A program made the translations under genes and the position numbers. The notes beneath the pieces are model-generated. The model was not told where the DNA came from. It ran no database searches and was given only the letters and a program-made list of their open reading frames with translations. From an uncultured Muribaculaceae bacterium (GTDB lineage Bacteria > Bacteroidota > Bacteroidia > Bacteroidales > Muribaculaceae), in the NCBI GenBank assembly GCA_947625935.1, contig CANQQE010000002.1, forward strand, positions 114,874 through 178,873: a stretch of DNA of 64,000 nucleotides, written 5' to 3'. How positions within the stretch are numbered: position 1 is the stretch's first letter; every line of letters starts with the position of its first letter. Shown here piece after piece: positions 35,123 to 43,709 of this stretch.

Positions 35123-36265
35123 ATGGCTAATTTAGATATTCTTCAAGACTACTGGTGGCTGCTTATATGCGTGCTCGGCGCTCTGCTTGTGTTCCTGCTG
35201 CTGGTACAAGGCGGACAATCCATGCTGCTGACCACCCAAAGCGACATTGACCGAACGATGATGGTGAACTCGCTCGGACGTAAATGGGAACTGACGTTCA
35301 CGACATTAGTTGTGTTCGGCGGCGCGTTTTTTGCTTCGTTCCCCCTGTTCTATTCAACAAGTTTCGGCGGAGCCTATTGGCTATGGATGCTGATTCTGTT
35401 CAGTTTCGTCATCCAGGCGGTAAGCTATGAGTTCCGTCGCAAACCCGGCAACATATTCGGCACACGCACCTACGACACCTGCCTGTTTATAAACGGATGT
35501 GTCGGCTGTGTGCTGCTCGGCGTGGCCGTGGGCATGATGTTTTTCGGAGCGGAGTTCACCGTGCAAAAAGGCAACATTCTCGACAACGCCGCCCCCGTTA
35601 TCTCGACATGGGCGCCGACACATGGGTTTGAAGCCATCGCTTACTGGCCCAATCTGCTGCTCGGGTTCACCGTTCTGTTCCTCGCCCGCACACAAGCCGC
35701 ACTCTATTTTATAAACAATATCGACGCTGACAACAAATTTTTCGTGATGAACAAAGTCAGGGTGCTGATGAACGGCATAGTGTTCGTAGCCCTATTCCTC
35801 GCCTTTGTCGGGGTGCTATTCACTTGGGACGGATACCAGACCGAAGCCAACGGAACAATATCCATTGTAAAAGGTAAATATTTCTGGAACATGATTGACC
35901 TCTGGTGGTTTGGCGTGTTGTTCCTTGCGGGCGTGCTTATGGTGCTTTACGGCATAGGCCGCACGATATTCGGACGTCACTACACCAAAGGCATCTGGTG
36001 GAGCGGCATCGGGACTGTACTTGTCGTAATCTCGCTGCTTGCTGTGGCAGGCTATAACAATACCCCCTACTATCCTTCTCTGACCGCCCCGGCCTCGTCA
36101 CTCACCATCCGCAACAGCTCATCGACGGAGTTCACCCTCAACGTCATGACCATCGTATCGTTCGTTATCCCAGTTGTGGCAGGTTACATCGCTTATGCCT
36201 GGTATCGCATGGACCGCCGCCCGATAACTCCGGCCGAAATGCGTGGTAACGACCATAAATATTAA
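35123..36265 (+). CDS. cydB: Cytochrome bd oxidase subunit II
   Basis: The partner membrane subunit of CydA (380 residues, about eight helices), starting with the typical DYWWLLICVLGALLVFLLLVQGG. Conserved segments include KWELTFTTLVVFGGAFFASFPLFYS and the closing IAYAWYRMDRRPI. It shares the promoter upstream of DUF4492. A small acidic protein follows 29 bases downstream on the same strand and is probably part of the operon. Confidence 0.96.
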   Translation: MANLDILQDYWWLLICVLGALLVFLLLVQGGQSMLLTTQSDIDRTMMVNSLGRKWELTFTTLVVFGGAFFASFPLFYSTSFGGAYWLWMLILFSFVIQAVSYEFRRKPGNIFGTRTYDTCLFINGCVGCVLLGVAVGMMFFGAEFTVQKGNILDNAAPVISTWAPTHGFEAIAYWPNLLLGFTVLFLARTQAALYFINNIDADNKFFVMNKVRVLMNGIVFVALFLAFVGVLFTWDGYQTEANGTISIVKGKYFWNMIDLWWFGVLFLAGVLMVLYGIGRTIFGRHYTKGIWWSGIGTVLVVISLLAVAGYNNTPYYPSLTAPASSLTIRNSSSTEFTLNVMTIVSFVIPVVAGYIAYAWYRMDRRPITPAEMRGNDHKY

Positions 36266-36294
36266 TTTCAAATAACGGGATAGGAGATAAAAAG

Positions 36295-36555
36295 ATGTCT
36301 TTTTGGGATTTTTGGTGGAAATGGACTGTGTTTAAATGGCTGTTCGGCTCATCCAACCACCGAAGCGACGACAGCACATCGTTTCCCCGGCAATCCGACG
36401 GCGACCTGCCACCATATTGCGGTGGGGGCGGCCACTACTGCGATTGTGACTGCGATTACGACGGTATCAATAGCTACTATGACCATTTAGGCTATGACAG
36501 TTTTGATGACGGCTTCGATGACTTCAACGATGCCTGTGACTTCGATGAATGGTAA
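36295..36555 (+). CDS. Small Trp- and Asp/Cys-rich protein behind cydB
   Basis: An 86-residue protein that I do not recognise. The first 18 residues are aromatic (FWDFWWKWTVFKWLFG), an amphipathic or short membrane-contact segment. The middle is Ser/Gly/Pro-rich. Residues 42-52 contain CGGGGHYCDCDCDYD, with four closely spaced Cys, and the tail to residue 86 is very rich in Asp and ends FDEW. The cluster could bind metal. It lies 29 bases after cydB and before a terminator, so it is probably the fourth gene of the cyd operon. A role in oxidase biogenesis or metal handling is a guess. Coding status is supported by position, a clean ATG and composition. Confidence 0.65.
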   Translation: MSFWDFWWKWTVFKWLFGSSNHRSDDSTSFPRQSDGDLPPYCGGGGHYCDCDCDYDGINSYYDHLGYDSFDDGFDDFNDACDFDEW

Positions 36556-36601
36556 AAAGAAGCCCTCCACAATAAATCCATAAAACCGTTTAGACAAAGC
36601 A

Positions 36602-36631
36602 AAGCCCTGACTTGTGTAGGAGTCAGGGCTT
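36602..36631. terminator. Bidirectional terminator between cyd operon and CoA-transferase
   Basis: AAGCCCTGACT (36602-36612) and AGTCAGGGCTT (36621-36631) form a perfect 11-bp stem with an 8-base loop between convergent genes. T-rich bases follow in the plus direction. Confidence 0.75.
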
Positions 36632-36667
36632 GCTGTATTTAGATACGAACGTTTTACGGCTAAGAAA

Positions 36668-38164
36668 TCAGAGACCGTAGCGAGCGTAATCGGCGTTTCG
36701 CATATCTCCGGTTTCATTGAATGCGTTGTGGAACGCGAACGCGGCGTTCAGGCTGTGAGGGGTTTGTCCACCTTTGCCCATTTTGAGGTAATCCATGAGA
36801 AGCTCGCGGTACATGGGGTGGGCGCAATTTTCGATGATGCACTTGGCGCGATCCACCGGATCAAGACCGCGGATGTCGGCAATACCCTGGTCAGTCACTA
36901 TGATATCGACCGAGTGCTCGCTATGGTCGGCATGGGCTACCATCGGAACGATGTTACTGATCATGCCGCCTTTGGTAATCGAGGGGCAAGAGAATATCGA
37001 GATATAGGCATTGCGGGTGAAGTCGCCCGATCCACCGATACCGTTCATCATCTTCGTGCCAAGCACATGGGTGGAGTTGACATTGCCGAAGATGTCAGCC
37101 TCAAGAGCGGTGTTCATTGCGATGACACCTATGCGGCGTATTACCTCCGGATTGTTTGAAATTTCGGCGGGGCGCATCAGAATCTTGTCGGCGAAATATG
37201 CCATATCGGGGAATAACTTCTTCTCTGTATCATCGGAGAATGTCATCGAGCAGGTGCTGGCAAACGTGCATTTACCCTTTTTCATCAGCTCGATAACCGC
37301 ATCCTGAATAACCTCGGTATACATCATGAACGGAGGAATCTCGGTGCTTTCCCCAAGGTCATATAGCACGGCATTGGCCACATTGCCAACGCCAGATTGC
37401 AATGGCAGAAATTCTTTAGGTATGCCACCGCGACGATACTCACTAAGGAGGAATCTCACCACATTGGCACCAATCTGTTTCGACACCTCATCGGGAGCCG
37501 AGAACGGTTTCACACCGTCAAGGAAATTGGTTTTAACGATTCCCACAACTTTGCCGGGGTCGATTTTCAGCACAGGAGAGCCGATGCGGTCGTTGGCGGC
37601 ATAGATAGGTATCTCGCGACGGCGAGGGGGATCCTGCAGCAGGACAACGTCGTGCATACCGCAAAGGTTTGTAGGCAACGCTTCGTTAAGCTCGATGAAA
37701 ATCTTGTCGGCGAGAGTGGCATAGGTGGGCACATTGCCAACGCCCGTGCCAAGAATCACCTCACCATCAGGAGTAATATCGGCTGCTTCAATAATGGCAT
37801 AGTCGATTTTGCCGTAAAAGCCATATCTCACTTCCTGAGCCATTTCTGAAAGGTGACGGTCGCAGTAGTGGGTATCGTGGCTGTTGATACGCTTGCGCAA
37901 ATCAGGCACGTTCTGGTAGGGAGCGCGGCGGTTTATGGCGTTGGCACGCGACAAGGCTCCGTCGACGTGGTCGCTTGTAGACGCTCCGGTGAACAGGTTG
38001 ACTTTAAAAGGTCGACCTTCTTCATGTTCCTTAACTGCTTTAGCTGCCAAAGCCTCGGGAATTGCTTTAGGGGTACCGGGGGCAGTGAACCCCGACAAGC
38101 CAATGGTGTCGCCATCTTTAATCATGGCTGCCGCTTCATCGGCAGTGATGTAATTAAATGCCAT
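36668..38164 (-). CDS. Acetyl-CoA hydrolase / succinate:acetate CoA-transferase family
   Basis: A 498-residue cytoplasmic enzyme of the acetyl-CoA hydrolase/transferase family. It moves CoA between acetyl-CoA and a carboxylate such as succinate, or hydrolyses it, feeding acetate and propionate/succinate fermentation. The expected catalytic glutamate is Glu284 in MMYTEVIQDAV, which forms the glutamyl-CoA thioester. The N-terminal GFTAPGTPKAIPEAL and the C-terminal TDQGIADIRGLDPVDRA signature are intact. Length is normal. It is monocistronic, facing the cyd operon, and is transcribed divergently from miaB through an overlapping palindromic promoter. Hydrolase versus transferase cannot be settled from sequence. 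Confidence 0.9.
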   Translation of the reverse strand: MAFNYITADEAAAMIKDGDTIGLSGFTAPGTPKAIPEALAAKAVKEHEEGRPFKVNLFTGASTSDHVDGALSRANAINRRAPYQNVPDLRKRINSHDTHYCDRHLSEMAQEVRYGFYGKIDYAIIEAADITPDGEVILGTGVGNVPTYATLADKIFIELNEALPTNLCGMHDVVLLQDPPRRREIPIYAANDRIGSPVLKIDPGKVVGIVKTNFLDGVKPFSAPDEVSKQIGANVVRFLLSEYRRGGIPKEFLPLQSGVGNVANAVLYDLGESTEIPPFMMYTEVIQDAVIELMKKGKCTFASTCSMTFSDDTEKKLFPDMAYFADKILMRPAEISNNPEVIRRIGVIAMNTALEADIFGNVNSTHVLGTKMMNGIGGSGDFTRNAYISIFSCPSITKGGMISNIVPMVAHADHSEHSVDIIVTDQGIADIRGLDPVDRAKCIIENCAHPMYRELLMDYLKMGKGGQTPHSLNAAFAFHNAFNETGDMRNADYARYGL

Positions 38165-38192
38165 TATGATGATAAAATTGGGTTAATTTGGT

Positions 38193-38223
38193 TTTGCTAA
38201 AAACTCTGTTTTCAGTAATTTTG
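38193..38223 (+). promoter_or_regulatory. miaB promoter
   Basis: TTTG (38193-38196), 19 bases, then TAATTTTG (38216-38223), a perfect consensus. The leader to the miaB ATG is about 85 bases. It overlaps the opposing CoA-transferase promoter. Confidence 0.7.
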
Positions 38224-38225
38224 CG

Positions 38226-38257
38226 CAAAATTAGACAAATTCTTAGTTATTAACAAG
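38226..38257 (-). promoter_or_regulatory. CoA-transferase promoter
   Basis: On the minus strand CTTG (38254-38257), 20 bases, then TAATTTTG (38226-38233). Its -7 box is the mirror half of an 18-bp palindrome shared with the miaB promoter. Confidence 0.65.
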
Positions 38258-38315
38258 ATTTTTAGCCCACTATATCTATGATTATAGATAAATTGGCAAA
38301 ATAATCATTCCCGCG

Positions 38316-39683
38316 ATGACAAACAACCACCACGATATGATACGGTCAGAACAAACAGACCGCAAACTATTCATAGAAACCTACGGCTGCCAGATGAATG
38401 TGGCCGACAGCGAAGTCGTTGCCTCGATTCTTGGCATGGCCGGATATTCTGCGACCGATGACATAGAAGAAGCCGACGCTATATTGCTCAACACCTGTTC
38501 CATACGCGACAACGCCGAACAGAAAATTATCGGACGGCTGGCTTATCTCGCTTCGCTACGGCGCAAGCGCAAAGGGTCCAGGCTCATTGTAGGAGTAATT
38601 GGTTGCATGGCCGAGAGAGTCCGCGACGAGCTTATCGACAATCATGGGGTTGACATTGTGGCGGGGCCGGACTCCTATCTCGACCTCCCTAATCTGTTCG
38701 CCGCAGCCGAGGCCGGTGAAAAAGCCATTAACGTGGAACTGAGCACCACCGAAACCTACCGCGAGGTAATCCCAAGCCGCATCACAGGCAACCGTGTCAG
38801 CGGTTTCATCAGCATAATGAGGGGGTGCAACAACTTTTGCTCCTACTGTATCGTGCCTTACACGAGAGGGCGCGAACGCAGCCGTGAGCCCCAAAGCATA
38901 CTTAATGAGCTCGCCGATTTGCGCGAAAAAGGATTCAAGGAAGCTACACTGCTGGGGCAAAACGTCAACAGTTACCGTTTCGAGCAATCCGACGGGACGA
39001 TAATAGGTTTTGACCGCCTGCTCGCCATGGTGGCGGAGGCCGCACCCGACATGAGAATCAGATTCACCACCTCACACCCCAAAGATATGACCGACGAGAT
39101 AATCAATGTGATAGCGGCCTATCCAAATGTGTGCGACCATATCCACCTGCCTGTGCAATCGGGCAGCAACAGGGTGTTGAAGGCCATGAACCGCAAATAC
39201 ACCCGAGAATGGTATCTCGACCGAGTGAAAGCCATACGCCGGGCCATTCCCGATTGCGGCATTTCGACCGACCTGTTCACCGGATTCCACGATGAAAGCG
39301 AGGAAGATTTCGAGTTGACTCTCAGCTTGATGAGGGAAGTAGGATTTGACTCATCGTTCATGTTCAAATATTCCGAGCGTCCCGGGACCCTCGCCGCGAG
39401 AACTATGCCCGACAATATACCTGAAGATGTGAAAATAGAGCGGCTAAACCGCATGATAGCTCTGCAAAACGAACTTTCCCTCGCCTCTAACCGACGCGAC
39501 ATAGGCAAAACATTCGATGTCCTTGTCGAAGGCGTGTCAAAACGCAGCCGCGAACAGTGGGTGGGGCGTACCGAGCAAAACAAAACCGCCGTCTTCCCGC
39601 GCGGCAACTACCGTGTCGGCGATACGGTAAAAATCCGTGTCATCGACGCCTCATCGGCAACACTTATCGCCGAGCTTGCCTAA
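38316..39683 (+). CDS. miaB: tRNA-2-methylthio-N6-dimethylallyladenosine synthase
   Basis: A radical-SAM methylthiotransferase that adds a methylthio group to i6A37 of tRNAs reading U-starting codons (455 residues). The N-terminal UPF0004 domain supplies Cys25, Cys61 and Cys97 for the auxiliary cluster. The radical-SAM motif CNNFCSYC gives Cys171, Cys175 and Cys178. The C-terminal TRAM domain (about 392-455) includes GNYRVGDTVKIRVIDASSATL. Cysteine spacing and the motif GCQMNVADSE point to MiaB rather than MtaB or RimO. It has its own promoter. Confidence 0.96.
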   Translation: MTNNHHDMIRSEQTDRKLFIETYGCQMNVADSEVVASILGMAGYSATDDIEEADAILLNTCSIRDNAEQKIIGRLAYLASLRRKRKGSRLIVGVIGCMAERVRDELIDNHGVDIVAGPDSYLDLPNLFAAAEAGEKAINVELSTTETYREVIPSRITGNRVSGFISIMRGCNNFCSYCIVPYTRGRERSREPQSILNELADLREKGFKEATLLGQNVNSYRFEQSDGTIIGFDRLLAMVAEAAPDMRIRFTTSHPKDMTDEIINVIAAYPNVCDHIHLPVQSGSNRVLKAMNRKYTREWYLDRVKAIRRAIPDCGISTDLFTGFHDESEEDFELTLSLMREVGFDSSFMFKYSERPGTLAARTMPDNIPEDVKIERLNRMIALQNELSLASNRRDIGKTFDVLVEGVSKRSREQWVGRTEQNKTAVFPRGNYRVGDTVKIRVIDASSATLIAELA

Positions 39684-39725
39684 GCAACAAAATACGAACT
39701 CCTACGCAAAGTTTTTGGACAAATA

Positions 39726-39758
39726 CTTGACAAGGGGGGTGGGAATGTATTAATTTCG
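39726..39758 (+). promoter_or_regulatory. Possible ftsX operon promoter
   Basis: CTTG (39726-39729), 21 bases, then TAATTTCG (39751-39758): one mismatch from consensus in each box, 37 bases before the ftsX ATG. Confidence 0.4.
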
Positions 39759-39795
39759 CGCAATATTAGGTTAAGAGTGCCTATCTAAACTATTT

Positions 39796-40668
39796 ATGAA
39801 CAAAAAACAGAATCGGCTCATCTCTACGTTCAGCGCACAAATCACGTCGACAATCAGCGTGGCGTTGGTATTGCTTGTGCTCGGCGTCGTGGCACTGATG
39901 GGCATCGCGGCGCGCTCGGTTACCCGGGACATCAAAGAGAACATGGGCTTCAACATAATACTGGCGGAAGACGCCGCCGACCAGGCCGTCAACAACTTGA
40001 AGCAACGCCTCGGACAATCGCCATACGTTTCAAGCTATTCGTTCTTCTCAGCCGACGATGCTCTGCGCCAATGGCAAGAGGACACGGGCGAAGACCTCAG
40101 CGGCGTGTTGGACGTGAACCCGTTTTACGGTGAGTTTGATGTCAAAGTCAAGGAACTGTACGCCAACATCGACAGCATCGGTGCAATCACTGAAACGTTG
40201 AAAGCAGACCCTGCCGTCGGTGAAATATCAGTACACACCGAAATGGTTGAGACAATCAACCGCAACATCCGCAGTGTGGCCATCGTGCTGATTATAATAG
40301 CCGCTACATTGCTGCTCATATCATTCATGCTGATCAACAACACCGTGAGGCTTACCATTTACTCCCGACGGTTTACTATACACACCATGAAACTCGTCGG
40401 CGCGACACCCGGATTTATCAGAAAACCATTTTTAATCAATAATATCGTCCACGGCATAATAGCCGCAGTTGTCGCATCGGCGATACTTGCCGGACTGCTC
40501 TACTACTCCCATTCTCTCGATGCTTTTGTCGCCTATGCCGTTACATGGCGCGACGCAGCTTGGGTATTCGCCGGGATATTAATCACAGGCGTGCTGATTT
40601 GTTTCATCTCGGCTCTCATTTCCACCAACCGATACTTGAGACTCAGCTACGACGATATGTTCAAATAA
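39796..40668 (+). CDS. ftsX: Cell-division ABC permease FtsX
   Basis: The membrane subunit of the FtsEX complex (290 residues), which relays ATP hydrolysis by FtsE to periplasmic peptidoglycan hydrolases at the septum. There is one N-terminal helix (about 17-37), a periplasmic loop of about 125 residues, and three further helices; the FtsX fold segment YSRRFTIHTMKLVGATPGFIRKPF lies in the cytoplasmic loop. Length is normal. It is followed by DUF3098, uppP, truB and queA with short gaps, a gene order I recall as common in Bacteroidetes. ftsE is not adjacent. Confidence 0.92.
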   Translation: MNKKQNRLISTFSAQITSTISVALVLLVLGVVALMGIAARSVTRDIKENMGFNIILAEDAADQAVNNLKQRLGQSPYVSSYSFFSADDALRQWQEDTGEDLSGVLDVNPFYGEFDVKVKELYANIDSIGAITETLKADPAVGEISVHTEMVETINRNIRSVAIVLIIIAATLLLISFMLINNTVRLTIYSRRFTIHTMKLVGATPGFIRKPFLINNIVHGIIAAVVASAILAGLLYYSHSLDAFVAYAVTWRDAAWVFAGILITGVLICFISALISTNRYLRLSYDDMFK

Positions 40669-40681
40669 GTATTCAGAAACA

Positions 40682-40966
40682 ATGTCAGACAAAATAAACT
40701 CACAAAAGATGGCCGAATCGGAAATCGAAAAAGAAAAAGCGGTCCAATTTCCGCTTGTAAAAGCCAATTTCATATTGATGGGAATAGCTGCCGCAGCCAT
40801 CGTCATCGGATTCCTTCTGATGCTCGGCCCCGGATCATCGGAAGCCAACGGGTTCAATATCGACATATTCAGCGCCCGCCGCATTGTCGTAGGCCCCATT
40901 ATATCATTCCTCGGTTTCATCTTCATGGGATTCGGCATAATATACCGGCCCAAAAAACAGCGTTGA
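40682..40966 (+). CDS. DUF3098 membrane protein
   Basis: A 94-residue protein with a polar N-terminus and two membrane helices (about 33-52 and 67-87). It matches DUF3098, with the motifs FILMGIAAAAIVIGFLLMLG and FSARRIVVGPIISFLGF. It sits 13 bases after ftsX and 67 bases before uppP. The function is unknown. Constant company with ftsX and uppP suggests a part in envelope synthesis or division, which is inference. Confidence 0.88.
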   Translation: MSDKINSQKMAESEIEKEKAVQFPLVKANFILMGIAAAAIVIGFLLMLGPGSSEANGFNIDIFSARRIVVGPIISFLGFIFMGFGIIYRPKKQR

Positions 40967-41033
40967 GTTAAACGCCTTCAAGAGATTATATCAGAATTTT
41001 AATATCATCTAATTATCCCCAACCCACACAATC

Positions 41034-41870
41034 ATGAACTGGTTAGACGCCCTGATTATGGGCATCGTGCAAGGACTGGCCGAATACCTCCCCATCAGCA
41101 GCAGCGGCCATCTTGAAATATTCCGTGAAATTTTAGGACTGAATCTCAACGGTGCCGACTCTCTGCAATTTGACGTGACGCTTCATGTAGCCACCGTCCT
41201 TAGTACCATAGTCGTGTTGTGGCGTGAGTTCGTGCCACTGTGCAAATCGTTTTTCACCTTTAACAACGATGACAACGCCCGATATGTCTACAAGATATTG
41301 CTCTCGTGCATCCCGGTGGCCATAGTGGGTTTGTGTTTCAAAGAGACTGTCGAGCAATTTTTCGGAAGCGGTCTGCTCATTGTCGGCATCTGCCTGCTCG
41401 TCACCGCCGCTTTGCTCGCATTCGCCTACTTTTTCCGTACAAAGCCTCTTGAAACCAATAAACTCACAGGCAAGACCTACAAACCTCGCGACATCACATG
41501 GCTCGACGCATTCATTATCGGATGCGCACAGGCAGTCGCCGTGCTTCCCGGTCTGAGTCGTTCAGGCACGACTATCGCCACCGGTATCATGCTTGGCGAC
41601 AAGCGTGAGAAAGTAGCGCAATTCTCATTTTTCATGGTTATAATCCCAATTCTCGGAGAAGCGTTATTGGGATTGAAGAAGATTATCACCGATGATCCCG
41701 AAGCCGCAACCCAATCCATTGGCCTGCTTCCCATCGCAGTAGGGTTTATAGCCTCATTTATAGTGGGCTGCATTGCTTGCCGCTGGATGCTTGAGATTGT
41801 CAAGCGCGGCAAATTGGTCTGGTTCTCGGTCTATTGCGTGATAGTAGGACTCGTCTGCATTTTCTATTGA
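41034..41870 (+). CDS. uppP: Undecaprenyl-diphosphatase
   Basis: An inner-membrane phosphatase that recycles undecaprenyl diphosphate to the monophosphate lipid carrier for peptidoglycan and glycan export; it also gives bacitracin resistance. It has 278 residues and about eight helices. Catalytic motif 1 is GLAEYLPISSSGH (14-26, with the Glu and His26). Motif 2 is PGLSRSGTT (173-181, with Arg177). The gene is followed by truB after 9 bases. Length and motifs are normal for BacA/UppP. Confidence 0.97.
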   Translation: MNWLDALIMGIVQGLAEYLPISSSGHLEIFREILGLNLNGADSLQFDVTLHVATVLSTIVVLWREFVPLCKSFFTFNNDDNARYVYKILLSCIPVAIVGLCFKETVEQFFGSGLLIVGICLLVTAALLAFAYFFRTKPLETNKLTGKTYKPRDITWLDAFIIGCAQAVAVLPGLSRSGTTIATGIMLGDKREKVAQFSFFMVIIPILGEALLGLKKIITDDPEAATQSIGLLPIAVGFIASFIVGCIACRWMLEIVKRGKLVWFSVYCVIVGLVCIFY

Positions 41871-41879
41871 TAGGTCATC

Positions 41880-42611
41880 ATGGCAATGGATTTTATCAAC
41901 GGAGAGATTCTCTACATCGACAAGCCATTGCGTTGGTCGTCGTTCGACGCAGTGAAACGCATAAGGGGGACACTGCTCAGGCGTATGCACATCAAAAAGA
42001 TGAAAGTTGGCCATGCAGGGACTCTTGACCCTCTCGCTACCGGCGTGATGATTGTTTGCACCGGGAAAGCGACAAAGCGTATCGACGAGCTACAGGCCGG
42101 AGTGAAAGAGTATGTCGCGACTATAGCCCTCGGAGCAACCACACCCTCCTTTGACCTTGAGACTGAAATTGACGCCCATTATCCCACCGACCACATCACC
42201 CGTGAACTTGTGGAATCCACAATCACCAAATTCATTGGAACGATAGAACAAGTGCCGCCGGCATTTTCGGCATGCAAGATTGACGGGCGACGGGCCTATA
42301 AAATGGCGCGGAAAGGACATGAAGTCAACCTAAAAGCCAAATTGCTGGTGATCGACGAAATTGAACTGATTGATTTCAAACCCGACAGTATCACCCTGCG
42401 CATAGTGTGCAGCAAAGGCACCTATATACGCGCCCTCGCCCGTGATATAGGTGAGGCTCTTGGCTCAGGAGGACATCTGACATCACTTCGCCGCACCCGC
42501 GTCGGCAACATCGGCATTGACCGCTGCATGACTGTCGACGAGGCCGTGAAACATCTTGAATCGGTCGAGATTGTAATGCCCGACGAAAATGACCAAAACG
42601 AGAAACAATAA
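41880..42611 (+). CDS. truB: tRNA pseudouridine(55) synthase
   Basis: Makes pseudouridine 55 in the T-loop of tRNAs (243 residues). The catalytic aspartate is Asp50 in GHAGTLDPLATG. The conserved substrate motif RAYKMARKG and the late KGTYIRALARDIGEALG segment are present. The C-terminal region is short, as in many Bacteroidetes TruB. ATG 41880 is used; ATG 41886 (MDFING) is a possible alternative. It lies in the ftsX-uppP-truB-queA run. Confidence 0.97.
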   Translation: MAMDFINGEILYIDKPLRWSSFDAVKRIRGTLLRRMHIKKMKVGHAGTLDPLATGVMIVCTGKATKRIDELQAGVKEYVATIALGATTPSFDLETEIDAHYPTDHITRELVESTITKFIGTIEQVPPAFSACKIDGRRAYKMARKGHEVNLKAKLLVIDEIELIDFKPDSITLRIVCSKGTYIRALARDIGEALGSGGHLTSLRRTRVGNIGIDRCMTVDEAVKHLESVEIVMPDENDQNEKQ

Positions 42612-42655
42612 CACATATTTGAATAAAAAAAACGACTGTTCGTTAACCGCAGATT

Positions 42656-43705
42656 ATGAAGCTTTCACAATTCAAATTCAAACTACCCGAGGAACTTATC
42701 GCTCAGGATCCGATTGAACAGCGCGACGAAGCGCGCATGATGGTCATAAACCGCAAGACAGGCGAGATTGAAGACCACATTTTCAAAGAAATCATCAACT
42801 ATTTTAACGACGGCGATATTTTTGTATTCAACGACACCCGGGTTTTCCCTGCGCGCCTTTATGGGAATAAAGAAAAAACAGGGGCTAAAATCGAAGTGTT
42901 CTTGCTCCGAGAGCTCAACGCCGACCACAAACTGTGGGACGTTCTCGTCGAACCTGCAAGGAAAATACGCATCGGAAACAAGCTCTACTTCGGTGACGAT
43001 GAATCGATGGTGGCCGAGGTTATCGACAACACCACCTCTCGCGGCCGTACACTCCGCTTCCTCTACGACGGCACTCACGAAGAATTTAAAAAAGCTCTGT
43101 ACGCCTTGGGCGAGACTCCGCTGCCAATGTATATCAAACGCGAGCCTAAACCCGAGGACGCTGAACGTTACCAGACAATTTTTGCGACCAACGAGGGCGC
43201 TGTAGTTGCTCCCGCAGCCGGAATGCACTTCAGCCGAGAGCTGTTAAAACGAATGGAAATCAAAGGCATACAACCTGAATATATCACTGTCCACAGTGGG
43301 CTTGGGAATTTCCGTGAAATTGACGTGGAAGACCTGACGAAACACCGTATGGACTCAGAGGAGATGTCAATCTCGCAGGAGGTGGTCGATAGGGTGAATG
43401 CGGCCAAAGATGCCGAAAAGCAGATCTGCGCCGTAGGGACATCCGTACTACGCGGTATTGCCAGCGCAGTGAGCATGGGGGGCCACATGAAGACCTATTC
43501 CGGATGGACCAACAAATTCATCTTCCCCCCTTATGATTTCACAGTCACCACCGCATTGGTCAGCAACTTCCATCTCCCCTACTCCACTATGCTCATGATG
43601 GTTGCCGCCTTTGGCGGATATGACCTCGTTATGGAAGCCTACAACAAAGCAGTGAAAGAGAAATACCGTTTTGGCGCTTATGGCGACGCAATGCTGATAA
43701 TCTAA
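42656..43705 (+). CDS. queA: S-adenosylmethionine:tRNA ribosyltransferase-isomerase
   Basis: Transfers and isomerises the ribosyl group of SAM onto preQ1-tRNA to give epoxyqueuosine at the wobble base of GUN anticodons (349 residues, normal). Diagnostic segments are [19 protein letters not shown] at the start, [25 protein letters not shown], and [15 protein letters not shown] near the end. It follows truB by 44 bases. The only other tRNA base-modification genes in the window are truA, miaB and truB; other queuosine genes are not present. Confidence 0.97.
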   Translation: MKLSQFKFKLPEELIAQDPIEQRDEARMMVINRKTGEIEDHIFKEIINYFNDGDIFVFNDTRVFPARLYGNKEKTGAKIEVFLLRELNADHKLWDVLVEPARKIRIGNKLYFGDDESMVAEVIDNTTSRGRTLRFLYDGTHEEFKKALYALGETPLPMYIKREPKPEDAERYQTIFATNEGAVVAPAAGMHFSRELLKRMEIKGIQPEYITVHSGLGNFREIDVEDLTKHRMDSEEMSISQEVVDRVNAAKDAEKQICAVGTSVLRGIASAVSMGGHMKTYSGWTNKFIFPPYDFTVTTALVSNFHLPYSTMLMMVAAFGGYDLVMEAYNKAVKEKYRFGAYGDAMLII

Positions 43706-43709
43706 GCCT

